Notes under the pieces: generated by a model | Databases searched by the model: none | What the model was told of the DNA's origin: nothing | The model's input: the letters and a program-made list of their open reading frames with translations, nothing else | Position numbers and translations under genes: made by a program | Assembly (NCBI GenBank): GCA_051004815.1 | Contig: JBPCJY010000118.1 | Location: 1 to 28,942, forward strand | Source: JBBQXY01 sp051004815 | Lineage (GTDB): Bacteria > Chloroflexota > Ktedonobacteria > Ktedonobacterales > Ktedonobacteraceae | Length of the DNA stretch: 28,942 nucleotides | Direction of reading: 5' to 3' | In this document: one piece after another, positions 14,966 to 23,776 of the stretch | Layout: every line of letters starts with the position of its first letter | How positions within the stretch are numbered: the stretch's first letter is position 1

Positions 14966-15499
14966 ATGGCCAGGGTGGAAACCAAGGAAAGTACTTGGTC
15001 CTTTGACCAGATATATGACGAATATAAAATACCGATCTACAACTATGTGTATCACCTGGTTGGAGATCGCGAACAGGCAGACGATTTAACGCAAGATACC
15101 TTTTTGAAAGCGTTTCGTGCGCTTCCTAAAATGGATGCCAGCTTGAAGTTGTCAGCCTGGTTATATCGTATCGCAACGAACACCGCTTATGATGCGTTGC
15201 GCCGCCGAAAATTGATCGCATGGCTGCCTTGGCAGGACCTTGATCACGAACCAGCAGATGTTGAGAGTGCAGATCCGCAAGAATTGTATGGCACGACGGA
15301 ACTCGTTCGCGCCGCACTCCATCGCATGCCCCAACAGTATCGGGCGGCACTCCTGCTGTATACGCAAGAAGGGTTCTCTTACAGCGAGATAGCGCAGGCG
15401 TTAAATATCGCGGAGAGCGGCGTCAAGATGTATTTATCACGGGCACGGCAATCATTTCGAGAGCATTATAAGTCATTGGAACAGGGAGGCACAAAATGA
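14966..15499 (+). CDS. ECF RNA polymerase sigma factor
   Basis: A 177-residue ECF sigma factor of normal size. Region 2 spans residues 13-88, including GDREQADDLTQDTFLKAFRA and SAWLYRIATNTAYDALRRRK. Region 4 spans about 110-172, with the helix-turn-helix YSEIAQALNIAESGVKMYLS. AAGGG precedes the ATG. Its stop overlaps the anti-sigma ATG (ATGA). Sequence blocks such as SAW(L/I)YRIA and LRRR(K/R)LI(A/S)WLP are shared with the factor at 1250, so the two modules are paralogous; this one lacks the long N-terminal extension and linker. Confidence 0.95.
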   Translation: MARVETKESTWSFDQIYDEYKIPIYNYVYHLVGDREQADDLTQDTFLKAFRALPKMDASLKLSAWLYRIATNTAYDALRRRKLIAWLPWQDLDHEPADVESADPQELYGTTELVRAALHRMPQQYRAALLLYTQEGFSYSEIAQALNIAESGVKMYLSRARQSFREHYKSLEQGGTK

Positions 15500-17427
15500 A
15501 CTGCGAGCAAGTCGAGGAGCTACTCAGTGCTTACCTTGACGACTCGCTTGCCTTGGGGGAAACGGCGGAGTCCGCATCACAACTGAATTTACAGATTGCT
15601 GCACACCTGCAAGATTGTAGCCATTGCAGCACGGTACTGGCTGATTTTCGCCGTTTTGACGACCTCCTCGCTCATCTACCTCGCGTCAATCCCAGTACAG
15701 AGTTACGTGAAAAAATCTTTTCTTCAGCCGCGTATCTTGAAATTACTGGCACCTATGACAACAAGATCAACATTTTAGAACGAGAACATACTGCCCCGCA
15801 TAAAAGTTCTCGCCGTGATACTCCCGGTCGCCCACAATTAATAGCTCTACCAGGTGGACGTGGTGTTTCAGCAAACACTACACCCAATCCAGAAGTACAT
15901 CTATCTGCACCTATTCCACTGCGTCCCAACACCAACCCTTTACACAAACAACGAAAGAGCACCTGGGTCCTGCTTGTTATGCAAGCCGCCATAGCCGCTG
16001 CGCTCCTGCTCACGATTGGTGTTGGCAGTTTAATTGCCTGGAATCTTTGGTCACAAAGCAAGAGTTTAGCCAAAAATAGCAACACTATTACACCGCCTGC
16101 TGGATTACCATCCACGGCACCACTCTCAGCCGGTATGCACTTTGTCTTCCTGCGGGATGGCTCATTATGGAGCACACCGGCAGATGGCACGGCACGCCCT
16201 CGGCAGTTGACACCAAAGAATATCACCGTCGCCCAAAATTGGGCGGTCAGTCCACCGCTACCAGGTCGCTACTCTGGCGATTTACTCGCGTACATTGATC
16301 TACAACAGGCACAACTGCATACGTTACGCAGCGACGGGCAGCGCGATACAATTATCCCTCAGCCATTACTAAAAGCTGGCACTGCCCCCGCGTCCGTTTG
16401 GGATACCGCTACCGGAGAAAACATTCTCAATAGCTTGACATGGTCGCCCGATGATACCATGCTGGCCTTTGTAGCCGATCCCATAGGTACTGGTCTTACC
16501 AGCCTCTCGGTTTATTCGCAAAATTCGGGTACGATACAGACAGTGCAGCTTCCCATGCAGGGCAGCGTTTCTCACCCCGTCTGGTCGCCCGATGGCATAC
16601 GGATAGCCTTTGAACTCATCCAAGGTACTACCGTGAGTATCCTGGACTATAACACCCAGAACCACGGCCTACTGGTTATTACCAATACTATTCACGCTCA
16701 AGGCAATCCTAATGATACCCTGCTCGCGTTGAATTGGTCGCCCGATACGAATATTCCCGCCATCACATGGAGCGTTGGCATGCCAGGACATGTCCACAGT
16801 ATCTGGCTACGCCATGTTGGTGTCGGTGGCAACGCCTATCCACAAGAACTCATCCTGGGCGACTACGTACAGGCAACCTATAGCAGCAATGGAGATGGTG
16901 GCATAGGCAGTTGGCTCCTGGTCGCCTCGTCAGCAGGGCGTGCCACCAATCTGTGGCGCATCAATGCCGTACAAGGAGCCGCTCCCATCATACTTACTAG
17001 CGGCAAGCAGGTGAATTTTGCACAGTGGTCGCCCGATGGCACCCAGATTGACTACCTGGATAGCATTGCCCTCGGCGTGGGAGCATTCCATACCGTCAAT
17101 GTAACCACCCTCGTCGATACGTTTATCGCCACAGGCGTCACAAATAGTCCCGCACCCGCCTGGTCCCAATCGGGACAAGAACTCGCCTATAGTACTGGCA
17201 CGCAAACGATTATCGTAGACCTGCACGGCGGCAAGAATGTTCACTCACTGGCACTGCGCGGGCTAGCCGCTACCTATACCTGGGCCGCGAACTCGCCCAG
17301 CCAGTTGGTTATCGCATTAGGTGATGGGCAACAAGGCATCTATCTGGTAGACATACAGCACCATACCACGCTCCAGATCGATCCAAAGGCCACAGATGGT
17401 CCCATTCTCTGGACCGAAATTCCGTGA
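15496..17427 (+). CDS. transmembrane zinc-type anti-sigma factor with TolB-like beta-propeller
   Basis: A 643-residue protein coupled to the sigma gene by an ATGA overlap. The zinc anti-sigma motif is C3, H37, C41 and C44 (HLQDCSHC). A long polar linker leads to one membrane segment at about residues 157-183. The outer part contains at least five WSPDG-type PD40/TolB strands (LTWSPDDTMLAFVAD, PVWSPDGIRIAFEL, LNWSPD, AQWSPDGTQIDYLD, PAWSQSGQELAYST). A beta-propeller sensing a ligand or partner outside the membrane is the likely design. Expected role: hold the adjacent sigma factor until the signal arrives. The ligand is unknown. Confidence 0.9.
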   Translation: MNCEQVEELLSAYLDDSLALGETAESASQLNLQIAAHLQDCSHCSTVLADFRRFDDLLAHLPRVNPSTELREKIFSSAAYLEITGTYDNKINILEREHTAPHKSSRRDTPGRPQLIALPGGRGVSANTTPNPEVHLSAPIPLRPNTNPLHKQRKSTWVLLVMQAAIAAALLLTIGVGSLIAWNLWSQSKSLAKNSNTITPPAGLPSTAPLSAGMHFVFLRDGSLWSTPADGTARPRQLTPKNITVAQNWAVSPPLPGRYSGDLLAYIDLQQAQLHTLRSDGQRDTIIPQPLLKAGTAPASVWDTATGENILNSLTWSPDDTMLAFVADPIGTGLTSLSVYSQNSGTIQTVQLPMQGSVSHPVWSPDGIRIAFELIQGTTVSILDYNTQNHGLLVITNTIHAQGNPNDTLLALNWSPDTNIPAITWSVGMPGHVHSIWLRHVGVGGNAYPQELILGDYVQATYSSNGDGGIGSWLLVASSAGRATNLWRINAVQGAAPIILTSGKQVNFAQWSPDGTQIDYLDSIALGVGAFHTVNVTTLVDTFIATGVTNSPAPAWSQSGQELAYSTGTQTIIVDLHGGKNVHSLALRGLAATYTWAANSPSQLVIALGDGQQGIYLVDIQHHTTLQIDPKATDGPILWTEIP

Positions 17428-17613
17428 TAACCTTGCATAACAAGCAGAAAAATACAAAATGATACACAGAGAATTACAGATATTCACAGCAATTTCACAG
17501 GTGCGACCTCCACTTTAACGCCATATTCATATGATCTGAGTATAGTGTTCGATGGTAAGGTTGTTGTAGAGTTTTGGGATATTGGGTGTACGTGTGTTAT
17601 GGAGGAGAAAACT

Positions 17614-18294
17614 ATGCTTAGTTCACATGCTGTCACTACTGAACGTTTAGTAAACGTCTTGCAAAATATCGCCCTCAAACAACTCACAGGCCGTCTGAGC
17701 CTCGCACAAGGAAGCGAGCAAGGCGAGATTTTTTTTGTCCAGGGCAACACCGCTTTTGCCCACACCACGCGTGAGACCGGAGAAACCGCCCTTTACACTA
17801 TGCTGCAATGGAAAGACACTCATTATAGCTTCTTTGAGGGTGAGCAACCACCCTCTGGTTACACACACCTTCAACAACAGCGCGTGGCACAACCCTCACA
17901 GTCTACCCAGGGCAAGCCAATGTTGCCTATTGAGTTAGAAGAGACTCGTCAAACACCAGCCATAGGAATGCCCGTTATTCCTAAAAGCCTGCGCCACGCC
18001 CCCTCTACAACACCGCCAACCCAGCCAACAAAGACGCCCCAGGCGATAATACCACCACAGAGAGAGAGCGGCACGCAGCCACGTATGTCCGCTATCTTTC
18101 GCGCCCTCCCACTAGCTAAGCAATCGAGCATCATCAACCAGCTGGATAGGAAAGACCGCCTTGTATTCCTCCTCCTGGACGGCAAACGAACCTTGCATAC
18201 CATCAAGCACCTGGTCAATCGCAGCGATGCAGATGTGGTACAGACCCTTGTCCACCTACTCAAGCAAGGCTATATCGAATATATTCAAGGGTGA
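17614..18294 (+). CDS. DUF4388 (PATAN-like) domain protein
   Basis: A 226-residue protein from the ATG eight bases after GGAGG (the longer frame back to 17545 has no comparable site). The N-terminal 100 residues (LQNIALKQLTGRLSLAQG...GEIFFVQGNTAFAHT) match the DUF4388/PATAN type found in signalling proteins. A Pro/Thr-rich linker (residues about 105-165) leads to a C-terminal winged-helix-like segment (FLLLDGKRTLHTIKHLVNRS...LLKQGYIEYIQ). Such domains are thought to mediate protein-protein contacts in two-component and gliding systems. It sits before a histidine kinase and receiver, so a role in that pathway is plausible but unproven. Confidence 0.8.
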   Translation: MLSSHAVTTERLVNVLQNIALKQLTGRLSLAQGSEQGEIFFVQGNTAFAHTTRETGETALYTMLQWKDTHYSFFEGEQPPSGYTHLQQQRVAQPSQSTQGKPMLPIELEETRQTPAIGMPVIPKSLRHAPSTTPPTQPTKTPQAIIPPQRESGTQPRMSAIFRALPLAKQSSIINQLDRKDRLVFLLLDGKRTLHTIKHLVNRSDADVVQTLVHLLKQGYIEYIQG

Positions 18295-18609
18295 ACAGGG
18301 ATGAAACCTTCCAAGCTATTTCTCACCGCCATGTACATTTTGGAAAATTGCTCCTGAAAATGATATCAATTTGCACAGTTATGCGTTATAATACATAGAC
18401 CTGGAGCGGAAAGCGGGATGTTCGTAGGCAAGCAGATCCACCTCGACGAGCAGCTTGTAGCGTCCATCTGGATTATGTGCAACCTTTTCCCCATGGGGTT
18501 TGTACGCGCACCTTCTAGAGTTTCGCGATGCAAAAGCACCGCGTGGTAAGGGGAGGACGAGCTGGCACCCCGTCCTCCCCTTACTTTTGTACTTGCGAGA
18601 AAGGTTCGC
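18295..18609 (+). other. 315-bp leader/intergenic region before the histidine kinase
   Basis: Contains TATAAT at 18387-18392 without a clear -35 box, then about 150 bases with several short inverted segments (for example CCCCATGGGG at 18490) and a strong terminator-like hairpin (18547-18583) 26 bp before the kinase ATG. I could not match it to a known riboswitch. Confidence 0.45.
18547..18583 (+). terminator. hairpin terminator or attenuator before the histidine kinase
   Basis: A perfect 13-bp stem, TAAGGGGAGGACG (18547-18559) with 18571-18583, followed by CTTTTGT. It may end the DUF4388 transcript, or attenuate a leader that starts near 18400. Confidence 0.72.
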
Positions 18610-21189
18610 ATGAGATTCAAAGTCAGATCTTTGGGTGGAAAACTGATATTGGTCGCGGCTCTAACACTCTTGCTGTGTATGGTACTTTTTTCGGCTTTGT
18701 CCTGGGAATTATTGCTATTCACCTTTGAACACGAAGCAAGAAGTGACGCCTCCTCACACCTTTCAACTATCCGCGATGCCTATGCGGAGCATACCGCCAT
18801 ATTGCTACAAGATATAAAACAGGTAGCCAAGGACCCTATCATTATCTCCGCACTCTCGCAACCCTCTACGCCAACAACTCGTCAGGATCTACAAAAGGCC
18901 TTGCAAAGCACATTAGACATTGTTCCTTCACACTATCATCTCTTCTTTGCGGACCTCGCTGTTCTTACTAAAGATCTTCGGCTTGTTGGACAATTAGACG
19001 AGGGACTTACCATCAACACTGCTCCCTCCGCTTCAACCAATCCCTTAGTAGAGCAAGTCTTGCAGAAGAAATCATCTTCCACACTGCTCTCATCTACCAA
19101 CAATGCTACCTGGCTACTGAGCGTGGCTACCCCAGTTATGGGTTCCAGCCCCAATCAGGTGCTCGGCGTATTGCTCGCACAACAGACTATAGATGACGAT
19201 TTCGCACAAGCTCTCGTGCAAAAAACAAGTTCCAATGTCGTATTGTGCGAACACAATCATGTGCTCGCATCAACCATGCGCTGGTTCTCTTTCGCTCAAA
19301 TTTTATCCGCAAGCCAGCTCTGTAACCCCGGTCAGTTCAATCGCATAGATGGGTCACAGCACTTTATGGCGCTGGCAAAGTCTGCGCAAGCCAAAAATCA
19401 GCTACCAAAGTCACCCTCCCTGGTGATTGTAGATATTGAACCACTGTACAGCATCAATAACCATCTAGGACGATCGCTCCAATTGCTGGCTGCCATGGGC
19501 ATCTTTGTGTTTGCCCTGGGTGTCATCGCCTACACATTCATTACGCGCTACTTCTTTATCCACCCACTACGCCGCCTGCAAACACGCGTCAGAACGCTCA
19601 TGGAGAACAACGGCAACACACAACTGGCAGCACCAGCCAACGATGAGCTAGGCATGCTGGATAGCTCTTTCAACCTGCTCTCCGAATCACTCTCTGTGCA
19701 GGAGAGTGAAAGCCTGGCAATGACCGAGCAAATGCGCGATATGCTGCTCATGAGCGACGCCTTGATCTCCACTCTCAACCTCGAACACCTGCTCGGTGAG
19801 ATCGTCTCGCGCCTTGGCTCCATCATGCAGGTAAAAAAAGTATCCTTACTGCTCTATGGACGCGAGATGCTCTCGCCCTGGGCCGTTGCGCATTGGGACG
19901 ATCAAGACTCAAATGAACACTCTGTTAACGCTCAGCCCACACGACCACAAGGTGCTGTTACCGTCCATGCCGACCCTGATGGCGATATCACCCTGGCAGT
20001 GACGACAAAAATGGTAGCGATACCAAGCTCACGTCCCGGCTCTTTCAGTGGCAAACAACAAGCCATTCGTGCACAAAAACAGAACTCGGCTCCTATTCCC
20101 TATAGCACTCGTCGCCCACGCATTCCCCGACCAGCCCTCAACGACCTGGATATGATGCTAGCCCGTATGACCATGCAGAAACTCAAAATCATCTATGGCG
20201 AGGATGTCGCCACCATTTATCAAGAGCGCGGCGAGGTCTGGTCGCATATGGCGTTAGAGGCAGGACATCGCTATGTTATTGCCGTACCCATCATTTTGCT
20301 AGAACAGCCCATTGGCGTATTCATCCTTTACGATGATAAGCCACATTACGTCACGAGGCGCGATACCTTCCTCTTGAGCACAGCCGCCATCCAGGCCGCC
20401 ATGGCCATTCAAAATGCCTTGCTATTCGCCGAGGTCAAAGAGAAGAATGCCGCCCTTGAACGCGTTAACCATCTCAAATCGCAATTTTTGGCCACCGTTA
20501 CCCATGAATTGCGTACCCCTTTACACAGTATTATTAGTTATGGCGCGTTAATTCTCGAAGGCTTCCTCGATGGAGAGCTTACGGCTGAGCAGGAAGAACA
20601 TATCCAGTTCATGGTCCGACGTGCCGAAGACCTCTCTCACCTGGTCGATGATATGTTGGACCTCTCGAAAATTGAAGCTGATCGTCTGGAGGTCAAGGCT
20701 GAACCTCTCACACTGGAACCCTGTTTGCAAGAGGTAGTCGATCAACTCAAGCCCATGGCAAATACAAAAGGGCTATATCTTACCCTGGAAAAAGCTGATT
20801 CGTTACCAATGGTATTAGCGGATAGCCATCGCATTCGCCAGATTGTCATCAACATGGTTTCCAATGCCCTGAAATTTACCGAGCAGGGCGGAATCACCAT
20901 TCGCTGCATGCTCCTGGCGGACTACGATTTACTGCGCATCTCTGTATGCGACTCCGGCATTGGAATTTCGCCAGCGGCTCTGGGCTACATTTTTGAGGCG
21001 TTCCGCCAGGCCGATGGCAGCACAACACGCCGTTTTGGTGGCACCGGACTGGGGTTGACCATCGCAAGAAAGTTAATTGAACTGCAAGGTGGTGAAGTTG
21101 CCGTGGAAAGCGTGCTAGGCATCGGCTCTATATTTTCCTTTACATTGCCTATCGTCTCCACTGTCACAGCACATCCCGCGCTACCTTGA
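18610..21189 (+). CDS. membrane sensor histidine kinase (HAMP-GAF-HisKA-HATPase)
   Basis: An 859-residue kinase. Membrane segment 1 is at about residues 12-38. An extracytoplasmic sensing region of about 240 residues, probably cache-like, follows. Membrane segment 2 is at 289-312 and HAMP at about 313-365. A GAF-like domain at about 385-605 is interrupted by a polar insert near 430-510. A short coiled coil leads to HisKA with phospho-acceptor H632 (THELRTPLHSII). The ATPase domain has N752 (INMVSNALKF), DSGIGI (781-786) and GGTGLGLTIARK (810-821). All catalytic boxes are intact. The 31-bp gap to the receiver gene suggests an operon. The ligand is unknown. Confidence 0.94.
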   Translation: MRFKVRSLGGKLILVAALTLLLCMVLFSALSWELLLFTFEHEARSDASSHLSTIRDAYAEHTAILLQDIKQVAKDPIIISALSQPSTPTTRQDLQKALQSTLDIVPSHYHLFFADLAVLTKDLRLVGQLDEGLTINTAPSASTNPLVEQVLQKKSSSTLLSSTNNATWLLSVATPVMGSSPNQVLGVLLAQQTIDDDFAQALVQKTSSNVVLCEHNHVLASTMRWFSFAQILSASQLCNPGQFNRIDGSQHFMALAKSAQAKNQLPKSPSLVIVDIEPLYSINNHLGRSLQLLAAMGIFVFALGVIAYTFITRYFFIHPLRRLQTRVRTLMENNGNTQLAAPANDELGMLDSSFNLLSESLSVQESESLAMTEQMRDMLLMSDALISTLNLEHLLGEIVSRLGSIMQVKKVSLLLYGREMLSPWAVAHWDDQDSNEHSVNAQPTRPQGAVTVHADPDGDITLAVTTKMVAIPSSRPGSFSGKQQAIRAQKQNSAPIPYSTRRPRIPRPALNDLDMMLARMTMQKLKIIYGEDVATIYQERGEVWSHMALEAGHRYVIAVPIILLEQPIGVFILYDDKPHYVTRRDTFLLSTAAIQAAMAIQNALLFAEVKEKNAALERVNHLKSQFLATVTHELRTPLHSIISYGALILEGFLDGELTAEQEEHIQFMVRRAEDLSHLVDDMLDLSKIEADRLEVKAEPLTLEPCLQEVVDQLKPMANTKGLYLTLEKADSLPMVLADSHRIRQIVINMVSNALKFTEQGGITIRCMLLADYDLLRISVCDSGIGISPAALGYIFEAFRQADGSTTRRFGGTGLGLTIARKLIELQGGEVAVESVLGIGSIFSFTLPIVSTVTAHPALP

Positions 21190-21220
21190 CAACGGCAAGC
21201 AGTCGAAAGAGAAGAAAACC

Positions 21221-21616
21221 ATGAACACATCGCAGATTGGCACAGGCCAGCCAACTATACTGATCGTTGAAAACGAAGTCTCTAACCGTATCCTGATTGA
21301 ACGGGTGCTTTCTACCCGTGGCTATCACTGCCTTTCCGCCTCCAATGGGCGTGAAGCGTTAGAAATACTCGACCGCGAACTGGTTGACTTGATCCTGACC
21401 GATCTCTCTATGCCTGTCCTCGATGGCTACCGCACCACACAATTGATCCGTGCCCGTCCAGACTATACAAACGTCCCCATTGTCGCAGTGACCGCCTACG
21501 CTTTAAATGACGAAAGCGAGGCCGCGATACAAATCGGCTGTAATGAGTACCTGACAAAACCATTCAAACCCCGCCAACTACTAGAAGTAGTAGACCGCCT
21601 ACTACCACAAAGGTAA
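21221..21616 (+). CDS. single-domain response regulator (CheY-like receiver)
   Basis: A 131-residue receiver with no output domain. The phospho-acceptor is D61 (LILTDLSMPVLDG), with T91 and K113 as the conserved switch and lysine residues. The acidic pocket reads E17-N18 where two acidic residues are usual, so metal binding may be altered, though E-N variants occur in stand-alone receivers. It is the likely partner of the kinase just upstream and may pass phosphate to another protein. It is followed by a long palindromic repeat that could end the transcript. Confidence 0.93.
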   Translation: MNTSQIGTGQPTILIVENEVSNRILIERVLSTRGYHCLSASNGREALEILDRELVDLILTDLSMPVLDGYRTTQLIRARPDYTNVPIVAVTAYALNDESEAAIQIGCNEYLTKPFKPRQLLEVVDRLLPQR

Positions 21617-21625
21617 GACAAGTAG

Positions 21626-21768
21626 CAGACATTTGGAGAGAAGCCTGTCATTCTGAGCGGAGCGAAGAATCTCTCGCTAACCCAGGTGCAGATTCTTCGC
21701 TCCGCTCAGAATGACAGACCGAATCCCTCTCCAGTCCGCTCACGGACAGTCTTCTCTCCAAATGTCTG
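21626..21768. repeat. nested palindromic element (143 bp)
   Basis: The outer arms are an 18-bp perfect pair (21626-21643 with 21751-21768). The inner arms are a 28-bp perfect pair (21645-21672 with 21690-21717) containing TTCTGAGCGGAGCGAAGAAT. A third small hairpin GTCCG-CTCA-CGGAC sits at 21734-21747. The whole can fold as one branched structure. Such a layout fits a palindromic repeat inserted within another hairpin, possibly the original terminator of the receiver gene. Confidence 0.92.
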
Positions 21769-21911
21769 AGACAAATATTGCAGAGATAGCATATTATTGT
21801 GAAATTTGGTACTATACCATCAGAGTAGGCGATCACTTGACCAGCCATATACTGGCTGGTCAATACCTTTTGGATCACCAAAAACGTAGTTAGAAGGTTG
21901 AGAGCCAAAAA

Positions 21912-23441
21912 ATGGATATCCAAGCAACAAGTAAAGCGATCAAAGATGTCGCATGTGATGCATTGGTCGTGGGTGTCGTACGCACCAAAGCTGGTCAAGG
22001 CAACACGAGCATAACGTTACCTGGGGCCGCCAGAACAGTGGATAGTGTACTGGACGGTCTCATCGACCAGCTTGGCACCGCTGGTGAGTTCAAGGGCAAC
22101 CTGGGAGAAATGACCACCATCCACACGATGGGCAAACTAGCCACCAGACGGGTAATCATCGTCGGTCTGGGCAGTCAGGAAACCATCAACACACAATCTA
22201 TCCGCCGCGCCAGTGCTATTGCCGCCCGCCACTTACAACATACCGGAGCACATCAGATAGCCCTGGCAATCAACGGCAAAGAAACGGGCATTAGCCCTGC
22301 CCTGGCTGCACAAGCACAGGTCGAGGGCGCACTCCTCGGCGTGTACAACTTCAGGAAATATCAGCACGCCGATAACGTAGGCAATGAGCAAGGCATTACG
22401 AAAATACTGCTTCCCACAAGCAACGAGCAAGAACTCAACGCGGCCATTCGACGCGCTTCCGCTCTGGCCGAGGCCACAAATTTCGCTCGTGACCTGGTCA
22501 ACGAGCCACCCAATGTCCTCACCCCAACCGAGCTAGCCAACCGTGCCAGCGCGATGGCCAAACAATTTGGCATAGCATGCGAAATACTGGAGCGACCACA
22601 GATGCAAGAATTGGGCATGGGTGGCCTGTTAGGCGTAGCTCAGGGCAGCGCGGAGCCACCAAAATTCATTATCTTGCGTTATCGCGGCGCACCCAACAAT
22701 GCGGATAAAGGCATGGCTCTCGTCGGCAAAGGCATCACCTTTGATACCGGCGGTATCTCAATCAAACCCGCCAGCGGCATGGACGAAATGAAAGGCGATA
22801 TGGGCGGGGCCGCGGCAGTCATCGGCGCGATGCAAGCTATCGCCGCCTTAAAACCCTCTATCAACGTGACCGCGCTGGTCTCCAGCACAGAAAATATGCC
22901 CAGCGGCACCGCTTATCGCCCCGGCGATATTCTCCGCATACTCAATGGCAAGACCATCGAAATCGTCAATACCGATGCTGAAGGTCGCCTCGTGCTGGCC
23001 GACGCCCTTTCATATGCAGTGCGAGAAGGACTTTCGCCCATCATCGACGTAGCCACCTTGACTGGTGGCATCGTCGTCGCCCTCGGTTCTACCATGACCG
23101 GCATGTTCTGCAATGATGCACACCTCAGCGACGAAATCATTGCCGCCGGTCAGGCAGCAGGCGAGAAATTCTGGCCCATGCCGCTCGATGCCGAGTATGC
23201 TGAACAGATCAAGAGCGACATTGCCGATATCAAACAGACCGGCGGTCGCACAGCCAGTGCGGTTACTGCCGCCAAAATCCTGGAAAACTTCGTAGGTGAT
23301 GCCGCCTGGGCGCACCTGGATATCGCAGGTACCAGCTATGCCGACAGCAAAAAGCCCCACCAGGAGAAAGGCTCAACCGGAGTCACAGTCCGCACGCTGG
23401 CCGAACTCGCTCTGCGTGCGGCAAAATATGCTATACTTTGA
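21912..23441 (+). CDS. pepA: leucyl aminopeptidase (M17 family)
   Basis: A 509-residue cytosolic metallo-aminopeptidase releasing N-terminal residues from peptides. The C-terminal catalytic domain carries K273 (LVGKGITFDTGGISIKP), D278, D296, the signature NTDAEGRL at 353-360 with D355 and E357, and R359. Residues 1-165 are the variable N-terminal domain. Length and motifs are typical. It appears to be transcribed alone. The 3' end (TATGCTATACTTT) contains a -10-like box identical to the one used before moaD, which may be chance or a promoter for the damaged genes downstream. Confidence 0.96.
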   Translation: MDIQATSKAIKDVACDALVVGVVRTKAGQGNTSITLPGAARTVDSVLDGLIDQLGTAGEFKGNLGEMTTIHTMGKLATRRVIIVGLGSQETINTQSIRRASAIAARHLQHTGAHQIALAINGKETGISPALAAQAQVEGALLGVYNFRKYQHADNVGNEQGITKILLPTSNEQELNAAIRRASALAEATNFARDLVNEPPNVLTPTELANRASAMAKQFGIACEILERPQMQELGMGGLLGVAQGSAEPPKFIILRYRGAPNNADKGMALVGKGITFDTGGISIKPASGMDEMKGDMGGAAAVIGAMQAIAALKPSINVTALVSSTENMPSGTAYRPGDILRILNGKTIEIVNTDAEGRLVLADALSYAVREGLSPIIDVATLTGGIVVALGSTMTGMFCNDAHLSDEIIAAGQAAGEKFWPMPLDAEYAEQIKSDIADIKQTGGRTASAVTAAKILENFVGDAAWAHLDIAGTSYADSKKPHQEKGSTGVTVRTLAELALRAAKYAIL

Positions 23442-23602
23442 CTAATCTTTAGGGTAGCATTTCCATATCCCTACTCAGAAAAACGGCGGACATGCCTATC
23501 CCTCCCGAGTTTCTGAGCCAGATATGCTCCTCACGCTTTGTGTGAAGCGTAGTAGCTCTGATGGCCTTTCGGTTCAACGTTAATCAGAAAGAGGGATTTA
23601 GA

Positions 23603-23776
23603 ATGTTAAACCCGTCCACAAACGCCTCGTAGGCCGCCAACTCGCACCGAAGTACCCTGGTAGCCATCACTGCCGCGATTATCGGGATTATCTATGGCTA
23701 CGATCTCGGCAATATATCGGGAGCTTTACTGTTTATTCCGGCAGAGTTCCATCTCAGCACAGCTCAGGTAGAATCG
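23603..23776 (+). pseudogene. 5' part of MFS sugar transporter gene with in-frame amber codon
   Basis: After GAGGG an ATG begins MLNPSTNAS, then TAG at 23630-23632. The same frame continues without interruption as STLVAITAAIIGIIYGYDLG, the first membrane segment of sugar porters, into the main open part at 23777. Between the TAG and 23777 there is no ATG, GTG or TTG in frame, so the first helix cannot be made by normal initiation. Likely a nonsense mutation, perhaps from CAG or TGG. Confidence 0.72.

Noticed and set aside
18395..18546. Cyclic di-GMP or other known riboswitch before the histidine kinase
   Set aside because: A GCAAA stretch resembles part of the GEMM motif, but the conserved GGGCAAACC block and pairing are absent.
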